A stretch of DNA of 64,000 bases from Brienomyrus brachyistius (lineage: Eukaryota > Chordata > Actinopteri > Osteoglossiformes > Mormyridae). This document shows, one piece after another, positions 52,769-64,000 of this stretch (its first letter is position 1; each line of letters begins with the position of its first letter). The DNA is taken from the NCBI RefSeq assembly GCF_023856365.1, contig NC_064548.1:18214461-18278460 (forward strand). Direction: 5' to 3'. The position numbers and the translations under genes were made by a program. The notes beneath the pieces are model-generated. The model did not search any database. It saw only the letters and a list, made by a program, of their open reading frames with translations, and was not told where the DNA came from.

Positions 52769-53422
52769 TAAGACAGCTGAGCACTGGCGGAATAATACTT
52801 TATGTGTTACTTTGAGGGACCAGTCCTGCCTTACCTATCTTTAGAATGCAGAACATAGTTAAACATGAATTCCACTGATATATGATCATGCAGTACTAAC
52901 TCATGTTATTGTGATCTAAAACAAATAATACAGGTTATGTTTATGCACATTTTGCAAGTAGTAGCAAGTAATACATATATTTTTTATTTCCAGGTGGCAG
53001 TCAAGCCACCTCCAGAGTCCTGGGTTTCATTCTCTTGAGGCATTATGTATGGAGAATTATGTGTTCCCCTATCTTCCAATATATACAGTTACAGTTATGT
53101 GAATTGCTTTCTCCAAATTTCCTAATGTGTGTGTGCGCTCTGAGATGGAGTGGAATTCCTCCATTGGAGTGCTTTATGTTTGCTGGAATAGGTTCTAGGC
53201 TCACTGAATAGACAGTTACGGACAATTCATGCATTAATTACATACATTTCACCTGTTAAAATAATCCATTGTTTAGTGGGAAACTGATGATTAAACCATA
53301 AAGTAAATATTTTCTTTTCATTCAGGTATAGAAGAAATTTACTTTAGGTAAATTTGCTGAGAAAAATGCACACTTTAGTAACTGTGCTCACCAATAATTA
53401 GCAGAGTGAAATGATTTTCATT
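52769..53422. other. Intergenic with a diverged SINE fragment
   Basis: 53125-53235 (TGTGTGTGCGCTCTGAGATG, GAATAGGTTCTAGGCTCACT) resembles the tail half of the (GGAT)n SINE. Nothing else was recognised. Confidence 0.4.
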
Positions 53423-53427
53423 CTCTC

Positions 53428-53881
53428 TGTCACGCCCACACAGGCGGGAACCACCGGGTGTGCGAGGTTAAGGGTAATGAGCGGTAGTACAAATACAGCC
53501 GAATTACCCCAGCACCGCGCGAAGTATTGAGCAGATGTATTCGAGCCTTACCGAGCGGTTTTTTTGTCTGTCGTCTCCCTCTTCTTCCCCGCCTGATCCG
53601 TTTACCTTGTGTTTGCTCCTTGCCTGTCTCTCTTTCCTTCTCCAGACCCGATCCTGACCTGTCTTCCCGGCCGAACCCGGCACGTCTCCTTCCCGCTCCC
53701 TCGTGTGGTCTCGTCTCGTGCCTTTCTGTAGGACTGACAACCCGGATCCCGACCTCTCTGCCCGTCCAACGACCTCGACTTTTGCCAATCCCTCGCTGTG
53801 CTTTTGCCTGGCTAGCGCCAATAAACCTACCGTTGGTTTGCACCTCTGGATCCGTGTTTTCCTGTCCGGGGTCGCTTGACA
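53428..53881 (+). mobile_element. Solo-LTR-like element 3
   Basis: 454 bp, TGTCACGCCC...GTCGCTTGACA, with CTCTC at 53423-53427 and 53882-53886. An AATAAA-containing CCAATAAACC lies near 53819. It is much more C/G-rich than its flanks. Long open frames on both strands inside it (up to 170 codons) come from this composition and show no family likeness. Confidence 0.72.
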
Positions 53882-54724
53882 CTCTCCTTATAATAGTCAG
53901 ACTAGAAATGCCTTGTGATTTTTGGTTAAAGTCCATGCACATAAACTTGACCTATAATTAACAAAGTTAATGTGTTATGGTAACAAATTACAGTTTTGCC
54001 TGAAGCAGGGTTGACCACCCACACCCTGCAAAGGCCTGAGGGTACAACACGGCACTAAAAGGATTAATTAAAGCAATAATTCGTAAAGAGAGAGGCTTAA
54101 TGTGTTTTCAGTTGGTATCTGATTTGAAGTGACATTGTCATTTTGTTAACAATAACATGGGTTGGTGCAGGACTGGAATGTGATTATTTGTACCTAATTG
54201 TTCCTGGACTTTGGTGTCCGCTTACGATAAAATTGCTGAGTTTGGGGAGCGGGTATCCCATGATAAATTTTGTTGGCCTACTAGCTAGGGATATGCAAAG
54301 ACACATCAAAATGTATTTTAATATAAGATACCAAACACCCTAATAGTACAGTAAGTGAATCAAAAATGAAGCACTGTTTGTATTTTAAAAACATTTTTCC
54401 GAGGGAGGATGAAGTCACTTTGCACACCTTCTATCGACGTATTTCATCTGTCCCTTCAGCAGTACGCTGACTCATTGGATTAAGTGGGCAATGATTGGGA
54501 GCACCAATTATTAACGGCCTAATGAGGCATGCTATAAAACCTGACAGATGTAAACAGTCAACAGATCAAATATTCTGACCTACCTACTAAACCCCAGATC
54601 TCCACATACCTCTATGATCACTCAGACGAAGGTTAGTTTTTACAGTAACCAAGAGTTTGTTTAACAAACAGTTTGTTGATGACTCAAAATTGTATAATAA
54701 TCTAATTACTTAACGTTTAAGTCA

Positions 54725-55310
54725 TTCATAAATAGGGTGGTTAGAGCAGCTGAGATCTGCCTTGCCCTCCTTACAAGACATTTACACCAGCCGCTGTAGG
54801 ACCAGAGCGACAAAAATCTCCAAGGACCCCTCCTACCCTAATAACTCAGGCAAATGCTCCCGCAGCCTTATGACCAGAATTGAAATGTCAAGGAGGAGTT
54901 TTTTTCTTCAGGTCATAAGGCTCCTAAACCAGGACAATACTCAATTTGTCTAGGTCTCCCACTGGACTCTACAGTGACTCTTCAGTCACTGTAACACAAA
55001 CATAATCCTATGAGTACTGCTTTCATACTGTCCAAACTGTCGGTATATATCTCAGGCCTCCTGCACATTGCACTTATATTACACTGCACAATACCTTTCA
55101 CCTGCCAGTTATGTATAGATAATGTACAGCTGAACATTTTATATATATTTTTTTATCTTATATTATTTTTCTTTATTATTTCTATATTTCTTATTCTCTA
55201 AGAATAGCTGCTCGGAATGACCAGAGTCACATTTCACTACATGATCTTTGTGTACAACTGTGTGTGTGACGAATAAACCTCTTGAATCTCTCTTGAATCT
55301 TGAATCTCAA
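54725..55310 (+). mobile_element. 3' end of an L2/Rex1-type LINE
   Basis: A frame reading LPSLQDIYTSRCRTRATKIS, then KDPSYPNNSGKC, and RRSFFLQVIRLLN up to the stop at 54951-54953 matches the C-terminus of fish non-LTR reverse transcriptase ORF2. A 3' UTR follows, ending GTGTGTGACGAATAAACCTC and TTGAATCT repeats, the usual short-repeat tail. The left limit is approximate. The catalytic RT domain is absent. Confidence 0.85.
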
Positions 55311-58300
55311 CTAGCTTTGTAACTAATTAATTATTTGATTAGTATAATAACTTATGGGTCAGAGCCATTCATGCAATGGTAGAAAAATACATGATCCTAT
55401 TAAACAGCTATTAGAATTAAGGTACAATCACTTTGTAATCAGTGGTGTAGTTATCAACCATTGGGCAACAATCAGGCAACAATTTTTAAATGATCGATAT
55501 GTCTTGATTTTAAACGTACACAGAAATGTAACCCGAAAGTAGCAACTGAACTTGTCAAGGAGTACGAACTGTAATAAAAACATTATTATTACTGAAACTC
55601 TCTGAATGTTAAATAAAGAAAACTACAGTTCAAAAGTTCCACCAAAAAACAAACATGTGTGAGTGTGGGTGAGAGAGTAAGCATGTGATCGAGTAGGTCT
55701 GTGGGTGTGTGTGAGAGAGGGTGTGTATTGAATGAGTATGTGTGTGTGTATTTTTAGACTACAAAAACACAAAACACTTAAGTATTTTGATATAAAATAT
55801 GAAATCATTTTCAACAATCCCATAAACTACAAATTACAAGATTTTGTATTTGAAATGTGTTTTTAAAATATATGAATCATACTGCAAACACTGCCCATCC
55901 CTGCCACTAGCCCATCAACCCACTGGCAAAATGTCTGGTATGCTAGATGACCTGATGGCCTTGGTTGGTTAAAAAGCATTGTTATATTGATCATCATCAG
56001 CATATGTAAGTAACTGTGATTAAATAAGAAGAGCACAATCAAATTCTTTATTTCTTCACCTGAAAAATGTAGTCAGTCCAGAAAGACAAACATTTCTATG
56101 GCAGCTTGCCTCAGAGGGATGTAGATTTCAACGTTACCTTGTCAACAGGCACCCAACAAACTGCAGGTGCTGTGTCACCAAATAACTGAATCAATATATT
56201 TTCATGAAGGGAGATTTGTAACTGTCTGAACATCAAAGCTACTATACATCATACATCGTCACATGCATGAAATGCATTTATGAAAAGCAAGCTGAGCGAA
56301 AATGCTTCATAAAATGCATTTAAACATTAAAAGAAAATGTCATACGTACCATAAATATGTATTTACTAAAGACACAGAACATGTTTCTCTGACATTGGCG
56401 TGGTTTGTGTCTGGGTCCACCATGCTGCATATGTACATAATCATTTCCATGTTAAATAATGAGAACATTGACAAGCTACTGGTTGTTTGTGACATATGCA
56501 AAATTATGCTTTGCTGTTACCTGTGTCCTGCCTTTGCTTAGGATTCAAATTATATAAATGAAGGTGACCTATTTTTTCGTAAAGATACTGCATGTAGCTT
56601 TAGTCGAGCTAACGTATGTAGTACTGCAGATTTTTTGTTTCTTTCATTCCCCCCCCAGCGAATTTCTGTTCTCTATTCCTCAGGAGGGACTCAGTAAACA
56701 GACAGTTTCAGGAAGAGTCATACAGCTTAATAACAATGAAGCTTATCTTATGAGTAATATCTATAACTCCTCCAAATGTACGTAATAATGCTCGTGTATT
56801 TTTAATTCAGCACGTTGCTTTACACAGACATGTTCGTATGACAAGGAAGAGCTTGTTTGACTAATGCAGTTTTTATAAAGCTGAGTAATATTTTTCTCAA
56901 TGGCAGGTTTTTATTTGCAAATTTGGATGTTATTACAGTCATGCATGACAATGATCCTTCTGTAGCATAATAAGAGCTAGGATACAGAATTCCGACTTCT
57001 GTGCTGCTCTATTTCACTGTTAACTTATGAACACTTTTTTCAAAGCACTGCAGGGGTGTACCAGTAAGAAGTGTATATTCTTTGTACTGGTAAAATTCAA
57101 GGTTTTTGAATTTCAAAATCAATATATTTCAATTGAATTTTGAATTCGAATTCATTTGATTTCAAAACCAGCGTAAAGATATCATGCATCTCAGCCACAT
57201 TCGAAGAGAACGTTCTGGATGAGTCCGTATAAAAAGTATACAGCGCACTAGATTTGACAAATAAACGGCATAGTTAGTCACTTTTATCCTTAGTGGGAAT
57301 AGACAGATGTCTAACCAATTTTAAATAAACTTATTAAAAATTATTAAAATGCGGTGGAACTGGAGCCATTTTTACATATTAATGATAATTTGTTAATCAG
57401 GCAATAAAACATTTAACTATAAGTGAGGTAACACAACAATGCCACACTGAATAGAAATGTATAAATAGCTGTCTTTTCGTCCAACTGGTTCTACACGTAT
57501 GTGTGTCTGAAGATGACATCATCTCAACAGCTATGCTTCCAGCTAGTCCAGCTAGACTCCTGCCGACGAGGAACTTAATTATACGTCTCACATTAGGTGA
57601 GGCACCGTCACGATTTGTTCACGGCTACACAAAAGTAAACGCCATGCGTGCACTCGAGAGTATTGCATGTCCGTAACAAAATACCAAATATGGGGATTCT
57701 GTTGTGGGTGTGAGTGTCGCTGCGATGTGCCGCTATCATTTATAATGTTATGCATATCATTGGTTATTTATAGACAGAGAGAATTAATAATGCCATTTCT
57801 GTCTCTTTACCTTTATATATTTGAGAATTGATGTCTGAACGTAGTTTAGCAGCAGAAAGCAGACGGATACAGCAGGTGTAGCAGGAGTGAGCCTAACACA
57901 TTTAGTTTGCATAAATAAGAATAAGAAATTTACTGATCTATTTTATCTATTTTCTTTAGTAATGCGGGTTTCAGTTTTATTACTAGAAATACAAGCCTTC
58001 CAGTCTAATACTCATAAAGGGCACTGACAAAAAATACGTTATAATTAATTTAAAAATACATAAATATCCTGCTGTCTTTAGATTGAGAATAAGCAAAGAG
58101 AGGTAGAAGTATCCATAGATATATGTTTTGCTCAGTGATCTAACACAGGGATGTGGGGATGCCTTGAGAATGAGGCAAAAGGTAATGGAACAACCTGGCA
58201 AGGATGCCAGTGCGTACCAGCTTACATGCATGAAATGGAATGAACCTTGTGATGGACCGGCACAATGACCCTGGCAACGGGACAGAGGGTATTTATATTT

Positions 58301-59031
58301 TCGACGTAATCATTAAATACGTGGAACAAGAGTAGAAGCTGAATTGGAATGGCAGAAGTATATCTTGTATTCTTAGCCAGATTTGTTAGTTCATTGTGAG
58401 CAAACACATGAAATATGTAAATAACTTCAGAACTGCAATGGTTAAAAGCAGAAGGACTACCTTTTTGTGTGTGAAAGGTTTTAATCCTGCCAGGTCATTC
58501 ATCAGTCAGTGTCAACATCTAAGACTCTGAGTACTGTTGTCCCCTCTAAGTAACTTCCTCGGGCAATAAAGTTTTACCAAATGAGACGCCTGACTCTTGA
58601 CGTTTCAATAAGATTATGTGAAGTGGCCTCTTGTGATTGGACAGTCTGAGTTGCGTGTTTCAACATATTCTCTGTGGTTGGGAATGGACACGCCCCCTAG
58701 GGCGTGATGTAATGCAGACAAGGTTGCATTGCTAGATTACAGGTGAAATCCACCGATCCAAAATAGACGTGTTATTTTTTTTTCTTTTTGGTCAGGTTAG
58801 TTGATATGATTAACAGGTTCTCCACTGTGAATTTTTTAAAGAATGCCCAGTACAATAGCATTCCTAAGGACAGTCTCCAGCTGTGAGTCACCATTACCAT
58901 TTTTAAAATTATATAATTCATCCATCTTTTGATTTCAGCTATCTTGGTTGACCACCTGGCTCCTGTCCCAGACTGGGGTACATCCTGGAAGGATTCTAGT
59001 CTATCGCAAGGCACACACACACAAACACACA

Positions 59032-59080
<49 letters not shown>

Positions 59081-59589
59081 CAGGAGGAATCCGGCAAGAC
59101 ATGTGCGGAACAGGGGCATGATCCAAACACCGGTGTGCTAACCGCAGAGCCACCATGCCGTCTCAGTAGAATAATTTTGTAAATATGATTTTTCAGTGTA
59201 TTCTTCAATGTTGGAAAATGTTTAGACATTTAAGGCTGGCCACTAGAAATTATACAATTCATAATTTTATATAGGAAAGTATATATACACAATGTCAGAT
59301 TAAATGAAATATACAAAGTCAACTAAAAATACGTAGTAATATAAAATTCCTCAGTCTAGCTGGGAAACAGGTAAGCTGGAGGAGTCAGTTATGACACTGC
59401 CTCCATTTAATGCTGCTTTTCCTCTCCCGCTGAATTATAGAAGCCTTATTGACTGCAGTCTCTCCATTCACAGTTTCATATACATTTTATTTACAAAGAA
59501 TTTGCCAATAATTCTAGAAAGAACCGTTTTACTCACTAATACTCATTTATAAATAGCCTCTGTCATGCTGACTGATACTTCTGCAGAGC
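55311..59589. other. Intergenic upstream of tmem131
   Basis: A diverged reverse SINE piece with an (AC)n run lies at about 58918-59160 and an AT-rich palindrome near 57100-57165. No exon is supported. A 75-codon frame at 56558-56785 has no recognised family. Confidence 0.5.
58918..59160 (-). mobile_element. Diverged (GGAT)n SINE with (AC)n insert
   Basis: TTCATCCATCTTTTGATTTC, CACCTGGCTCCTGTCCCAGA, (AC)n at 59011-59079, then GGTGTGCTAACCGCAGAGCC and ACCATGCCG: the reverse order of tail, body and head. A microsatellite has expanded where the body carries a TGTG-rich stretch. Confidence 0.6.
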
Positions 59590-60055
59590 TTGGTGTAGTT
59601 CCTCTCTGTAGCTAAAATAGCGTGAAATTCTAGCCGAGGGCCGGAGTTGGCGGTTTTGATAAGGAATCGGGGAAGCAGGTCATGCAGCATGTCCCTCTGT
59701 AGGATTTTCAGGCAACGCATATGGGGCCAAAAGAGCCGTGTCTGCTTTCTGTGCCAGGCACAGTACCACGCAACGTGCAGCTTGCAGTGGCCTATAAGAC
59801 AGGCGGGGTGGGGGGGGCTAGCGGGCTAGAAATTCAAGAAAGCCCTTTTTAATGTTCCCACGATGCACCTCTTTCAGCAGCCCACTCTATTGCTGAGCTC
59901 ATTTTTTACTAACCTGTTAGCTCTGATCAGAAAAAAAGCAGGCTTGTTGCAATAAGACACCTGTAGTTGCCAGACAGGTCTGTTGGGTCCCTCCCCTGCG
60001 CTTTTGCTCCAAGTTCAGACCTGTGATCCCAAAGCACACATTGTTGTTATGGGAA
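59590..60055 (+). promoter_or_regulatory. Presumed 5' flank and 5' UTR of tmem131
   Basis: This stretch is more GC-rich than its surroundings, with a G-run at 59807-59817, and contains no repeat I recognise. CCTATAAGA at about 59790 is a weak TATA-like string. Its promoter role is inferred only from position upstream of the first exon. Confidence 0.25.
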
Positions 60056-60192
60056 ATGTGGAGACAGAGCATGTACTCCCTGCTTTTCGCGTTACGGTGT
60101 CTGCTCAGCCTGCCTGCTTCTTACAGCGAACCCATGCAGGAGAGCTACAGAGCCCTTGAGTTTCAGCCGTCCATGCTGGACTTCCAGGAACA
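60056..60192 (+). CDS. tmem131: tmem131 first coding exon (signal peptide)
   Basis: ATG at 60056 (GGAAATG, purine at -3) starts MWRQSMYSLLFALRCLLSLP, continues ASYSEPMQ and ends at FQPSMLDFQE with donor CA|GTAAGT. The hydrophobic stretch at residues 6-21 is a good signal peptide with cleavage near residue 22-24. An out-of-frame ATG lies 7 nt upstream at 60049. This exon could instead be a downstream exon with a longer leader further 5', but no in-frame acceptor-and-leader candidate was seen. Confidence 0.8.
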
Positions 60193-63100
60193 GTAAGTAT
60201 TACCCCGTACATTCTGTTTAACGTCTCGCTTCCTTGGTGTTTAGGAAGCAGTCTTTATTATTTCGACAGTTCCTAAAGTTATTTTATTTTATCATTGATC
60301 TGAAATAACTTTTGGCTATTTGTCAATTTTTAGGTCTATACGAAAGATCTAACAGAACTGAAAAAACTTTATGAAATTTGAACATGTTTTACTTTGACGA
60401 AGGAAACTTAGCTGAAAAAAAACAAACAACACAAAATTACATACTTGGGGTTTTATGAAGGTTTTCGAGATTTGACAGTTTAAAGTATGAATTATTTGAT
60501 TAAACGTGATCCAGAATAAAAAGGGTGTGTTCCAGTCAGTGGGCGTGACCAGAACGACATTACGACACCTGCACAACAAATCAGCGGCAGGTGCGCGGGT
60601 AGATTCTATTAAAATGAGCATGTGCTCTAATAAGGAAATATACATCCTATCACATTTCAAATTTACATTATTACAAATGTACAAATTTTACATTATTACA
60701 AATGTACAAATTTTACATTATTACAAATGTACAAATTTTATTATTAATCGGCATAACTATTTTGTTTGTTATTCTGTGATTGTTATCCTGTGTTTTCCCA
60801 TATTCCAGTTCAAATGGGAACAGAATAATTCATTAAATAAACAGATACATTTCTGTTCTTTTGTGCACATTCCAGCTGTTTCCAGTGTTCTATCACTGTA
60901 AAATGCTAAACAGTTAGTGATGGTCAACAGATGCACATTAGAGAGTCTGCACTGGAACCGTGGACTACCTACAGTTTGTTTTCTTTATAGTTTGCAAGCT
61001 GATTTTAAACAGACTTCGACTGGACCAAATAATACTTACGAATAACCTTGCTTTTCGTTTTTCGGAATGCTGATTAATTTTTAATAGCGTTAGGAAATTG
61101 TACTGGTGCAGAAACGTAAAGGCCATGCGTTCTGTCATGTTTTTAATATCTGTGCAGGGCTGTTGGGGTACCAGAAATAAGAAAAGTTTATTTACACAAT
61201 CCAAGTTCAGAAGAAACTATCATTTTATTATCAATATCTGCAGCGACTTCACATTTTTACACATCATTTTTTCAGAATAGGGTAAGCACTCAATCACTTA
61301 TTTTATTATAATACTGTAATAATCTTGCCGCTTATTAAAACTATACTGTTCCCTTTTTTACTCCAAGAATAACATAATGTCCCCTTATTCAGATAATTCT
61401 ACCAAAAGGAAACACGTCTTTTGATGTAGTGTTTCAAGCCCGAGTCGTGGGCAATGTGGAAAACACCTTCTTCATTAATACATCCCACCATGGCATTTTC
61501 ACTTACCAGGTAAGTACTGAAAGGTCACGAAATTTCATGCCTCAGAACTGGTGCAGAGATAACACACTTTTTTCACTGGCGTCCCTTTTGAAGGTGTTTG
61601 GTGTGGGTGCACCTGACCCTTACAGACTACGGCCCTTCACTGGGTGCAGAGCAGCCCACCCGCTGAGCAGCGACTTTTTACCACTGGTAAACAATCCGAA
61701 TCCATGCAGAGAAGCACTACAGGTACCATCCTTGCTCTCTGGACGTGTGTCACTGCTCTTCGTTATGTCTGATTTATCCAGCAAACATGATCTCAGCATG
61801 GTTTCTCATCAGTTGCCTGTCATTTTGTGTTGGATCCACACTCATTCAAAGTGGAAAAAATTTAGGTTGAGTTTTAGCGTAAGTTATATCCACCTCATTG
61901 CAGATACTGTAAAGTACTCAAAGCTGTAATGTAGTTTGGAGTCACAAGGATCAGTTGGACATTATTTATACATATACAGTATGTACTGTAGCAGCCAATA
62001 ATGTTATAACTACTGTTTATGTAATAACTGCCGGTAACGTAATAATTTTTACATGCTTTGTGTAATATTTCAATAATGTCATAATGGTCTTGTCCTATTC
62101 CAATAACTGACCAATAATTTTGACTGAGGAATAATATTACATTACTAGTAAAGTATTGCATTATTGGCTTTTATTATGTTAAGAATGGAAAAAATATTAT
62201 GTTATTGTACTATTGGCTGCTACATCATACAGCCAGCATATTTAATTTATCTATTCTTATCTACTATTCTTCACATATAAATAATCTGGTTAATAAACTA
62301 AAATAATAAAATGCATGATTGAGGATGCATGAGGAGTTTTTAGCTTCACTGGCGAGATGCCACAGTGCAGTAGTTTATAAGTTTCTGCCTGATTTCTTGC
62401 CTCCAGGTGGGGCACCTGCATGCCAGGTCAGAGGACTTTTACTTGGATCTGCCCAATGGTCAGAAAGAAGATACGACATCATGGGTTGGTCTCCAGCATT
62501 CATGCATTTTATGATTTTTGAAATACATTTTTCATATACTGGCTTGCCTGACGTTTTGTCCGTTTAATGCAGGAGATGCCTTCAGTTGAGAAAAAAATGG
62601 TAATGAAGACCAGCATCACCTCAAGGATCAAAGACAACCATACAGGTTTACTCAGAATCAAAGCCAGGTCTCCCACCCAGGAGCAATACATCATCCTTCC
62701 AGTGAAGATGGCGATATCTACAGGTAAAGGTACAGACCATAGTGTCCCATAGTGATTATCGGGTTGAGCAAGCCTTCTTCAGCCATTGTTGACGATTGTT
62801 ATTCTGCCGTAGCACCTGATGTGTACATTTCTAAAGAGATGCTGGATTTTGGTGCACTGAGATCACAAGGTAAGCCAAACTTATAAACAAATGTCTTCTC
62901 CTAAAACTTTCTTCCTGAACACAGTCAATGGTCAAAAATACAGGATATCTTTGCCAGCAGCTACATGAAGTCCATGACTACAACTTTATGTTCTTGCATG
63001 TGACTGTGTATCTTGTGTTTTCCCTGTTTATTTATTATGCAGATCCTTCAAAACATATGAACGTTTACCTTGTAAATTTAGGAACAAAGGATGTTCCAAT

Positions 63101-63899
63101 TAAAGTAGGTACCCTCTTCAGGTATATATAATTGTCTAGTTGATCTTTCTCCAGTACATTCTAACATTGTCTTTGATTTACAGAGCGTTAACCCTATGCC
63201 ATCGATCAAAGCACTCACAGTGGACTTTGAGCCAGTCACAGTGAAACCAGGAGAAAATATCAAAATTGCAACTATTAGTTTCCATGGTAAGTTGCAGCAT
63301 CATCATATTATCAAGATTGCAATGTGTTTTGAAGCATTTGTCAAAGAACTGGATTAATGTATTGAGTTTAGTGCAATCTCCACATAATGACTGTGACTAA
63401 ATATAGAGCTGGGTAAGTGGATGTTTATTATTACAAATTCTTGCTATATGTCATTCTCAACATTCTCATCTGTCATAACAGTCAGGTCTGAGCCACACTC
63501 AGCTTTACTGGTGGAGCCTACTTGTATAGTTTTCAAATCCCCCTGGGTTTCTGCCTTTCTTCCAATTAATTCATTTAAAAAAAAAAATGCTGACTGTGAA
63601 TCCCTTTTGATACGCGATTTGTGTAAACTTTTTAGCATTTAAAAAAACTGTTCTGCTGAGTGATGCTTCCTGCAGAATTTCCACAAAGTCAACAAAACCC
63701 CCCAAAAGAGAAACAAATAAAATGTGATTGCACTTGCCAACATATCAGTGTAGTATTGTGAGTTTTATGGTGTGGAACTTTATTTTTCAGCATCAAAAGT
63801 ACATAAAGGGTCTCAATTTTCTGGTAAAATAACAATAAAGACAAACGAAGAAAGCTACACATATCTTGATATTCCATACAAAGCTGAAGTTTTCAATGG
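60056..63899 (+). CDS. tmem131: TMEM131 orthologue, 5' part (10 exons, continues beyond the window)
   Basis: TMEM131 is a conserved type I ER/Golgi membrane protein. Its N-terminal PapD-like domains bind procollagen and its cytoplasmic tail recruits TRAPPC8 for collagen export; this is published for worm, fly and human. Ten exons (137, 124, 117, 129, 78, 151, 57, 62, 103 and 109 nt) join in phase to about 355 residues. Diagnostic strings are PSMLDFQEQ, KVYLHNPSSEET, SFDVVF, ARVVGNVENT, PYRLRPF, EMLDFGALR, GTKDVPI and IPYKAEV. These match TMEM131 rather than its paralogue TMEM131L, which lacks the PYRLRPF and KVYLHNPSSEET forms. The leader is much shorter than in human TMEM131. The transmembrane segment and tail lie beyond the right edge. 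Confidence 0.92.
60655..60745. repeat. 24-bp tandem repeat in tmem131 intron 1
   Basis: Three copies of TTACATTATTACAAATGTAC then AAAT. Each unit is itself partly palindromic (TTACAAATGTA). Confidence 0.9.
61158..61281 (+). CDS. tmem131: tmem131 exon 2
   Basis: Acceptor TGTGCAG, donor AGG|GTAAGC. It encodes AVGVPEIRKVYLHNPSSEET, then a strand-rich stretch ending SFFQNR. This is the first PapD-like (ASH/MSP-type) beta-sandwich segment and the best-conserved block of the family. Confidence 0.95.
61393..61509 (+). CDS. tmem131: tmem131 exon 3
   Basis: Acceptor TTATTCAG, donor CAG|GTAAGT; 39 codons. It encodes IILPKGNTSFDVVFQARVVG, then NVENTFFINTSHHGIFTYQ, with two N-x-T/S sequons suited to a lumenal domain. 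The preceding intron is 111 bp. Confidence 0.96.
61594..61722 (+). CDS. tmem131: tmem131 exon 4
   Basis: Acceptor TTTGAAG, donor CAG|GTACCA; 43 codons. It encodes VFGVGAPDPYRLRPFTGCRA and then a segment ending CREALQ. The PYRLRPF block is the TMEM131 hallmark. The preceding intron is only 84 bp. Confidence 0.94.
61987..62224. mobile_element. AT-rich palindromic MITE in tmem131 intron 4
   Basis: Left arm TGTAGCAGCCAATAATGTTA, right arm TGTACTATTGGCTGCTACA: inverted repeats with one or two gaps. The interior is rich in TAATAT/ATTAC strings. It lies between exons 4 and 5 and explains the larger size of this intron (684 bp). Confidence 0.7.
62407..62484 (+). CDS. tmem131: tmem131 exon 5
   Basis: 26 codons, VGHLHARSEDFYLDLPNGQK then EDTTSW, aligning with the human segment around DLHLELPTGQQ. 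Acceptor CTCCAG. The donor is TGG|GTTGGT, the same weak GTTGGT form as in GABA receptor exon 4. Confidence 0.88.
62573..62723 (+). CDS. tmem131: tmem131 exon 6
   Basis: Acceptor AATGCAG, donor GTAAAG. It encodes EMPSVEKKMVMKTSITSRIK, then DNHTGLLRIKA and EQYIILPVKMAIST. The last block matches the family strand FIILPVEVEV. Confidence 0.93.
62813..62869 (+). CDS. tmem131: tmem131 exon 7
   Basis: A 57-nt exon with acceptor GCCGTAG and donor GTAAGC. It encodes APDVYISKEMLDFGALRSQ and begins the second PapD-like repeat (compare EMLDFG with MLDFQE in exon 1). It is too short to be found without homology. Confidence 0.92.
63043..63104 (+). CDS. tmem131: tmem131 exon 8
   Basis: A 62-nt exon with acceptor TATGCAG and donor GTAGGT. 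It encodes DPSKHMNVYLVNLGTKDVPI then K. The strand-turn-strand GTKDVPI is conserved in TMEM131. Confidence 0.93.
63184..63286 (+). CDS. tmem131: tmem131 exon 9
   Basis: A 103-nt exon with acceptor TTTACAG and donor GTAAGT. It encodes SVNPMPSIKALTVDFEPVTV, then KPGENIKIATISFH. It follows exon 8 after a 79-bp intron and aligns with the VHFKPITLKASE region of human TMEM131. Confidence 0.92.
63791..63899 (+). CDS. tmem131: tmem131 exon 10 (last in the window)
   Basis: A 109-nt exon with acceptor TTTTTCAG and donor GTAAGT. It encodes ASKVHKGSQFSGKITIKTNE, then ESYTYLDIPYKAEVFNG. QFSGKIT and IPYKAEV are family signatures. The gene continues past 64000. Confidence 0.94.
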
Positions 63900-64000
63900 G
63901 TAAGTAACACATTAACCTTATAGCAAATGCAACACAAAGAAAAATAATATAGAATTAATAAAGTTTTCAGCATTTCAGTTTTAGATCATGTATATACAGG

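Noticed and set aside
53430..53961. 170-codon (-) and 144-codon (+) open frames
   Set aside because: They lie inside a GC-rich LTR-like element, overlap each other on opposite strands and show no family likeness.
56558..56785. 75-codon frame with a C-tract plus AG inside
   Set aside because: The internal acceptor-like C8AG could mark an exon, but no partner exon or family match was found.
61429..61929. 166-codon open frame in tmem131
   Set aside because: It is exons 3 and 4 read through the 84-bp intron and beyond a clear donor at 61723. The family alignment requires splicing.

Overview
This is vertebrate nuclear DNA, almost certainly from a ray-finned fish. Genes are split by short GT-AG introns. 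The intergenic DNA is AT-rich and full of tRNA-derived SINEs with a (GGAT)n tail, hAT- and Tc1-type miniature transposons, solo-LTR-like elements, a LINE 3' end of the L2/Rex1 kind, and many micro- and minisatellites. There is no bacterial-style gene organisation and no CRISPR array.

Two protein-coding genes are supported, both on the + strand. The first (9962-26375) is a complete GABA-A receptor beta subunit in nine coding exons. All splice phases fit and give a 474-residue precursor that most resembles beta-3. The second (from 60056, running off the right edge) is the 5' part of tmem131: ten exons and about 355 residues, covering the signal peptide and the N-terminal PapD-like/procollagen-binding region. 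The first protein is a neuronal chloride-channel subunit and the second a secretory-pathway factor for collagen. Nothing suggests that they work together; the interest lies in their linkage.

Layout: 1-9.96 kb is intergenic, with a Ty3/gypsy-like gag remnant, a nested DNA transposon and a young SINE. 9.96-26.55 kb is the GABA receptor gene, whose introns hold SINEs, MITEs, a hAT element and a decayed tandem array. 26.55-60.05 kb is a 33-kb gene desert holding three minisatellites, three solo-LTR-like elements with 5-bp target duplications, a hAT MITE with an 8-bp duplication, a Tc1-like palindromic MITE, a head-to-tail pair of telomere-motif TIR elements, an ACGT-rich repeat and a LINE 3' end. 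60.05-64 kb is tmem131.

I found no RNA gene and no convincing new gene. The most informative observations are the residue changes in the GABA receptor subunit (a moved glycosylation sequon and a partly lost homomer-assembly motif), the absence of its usual alpha/gamma neighbours in the window, the short tmem131 N-terminus, and several mobile elements with readable target-site duplications.
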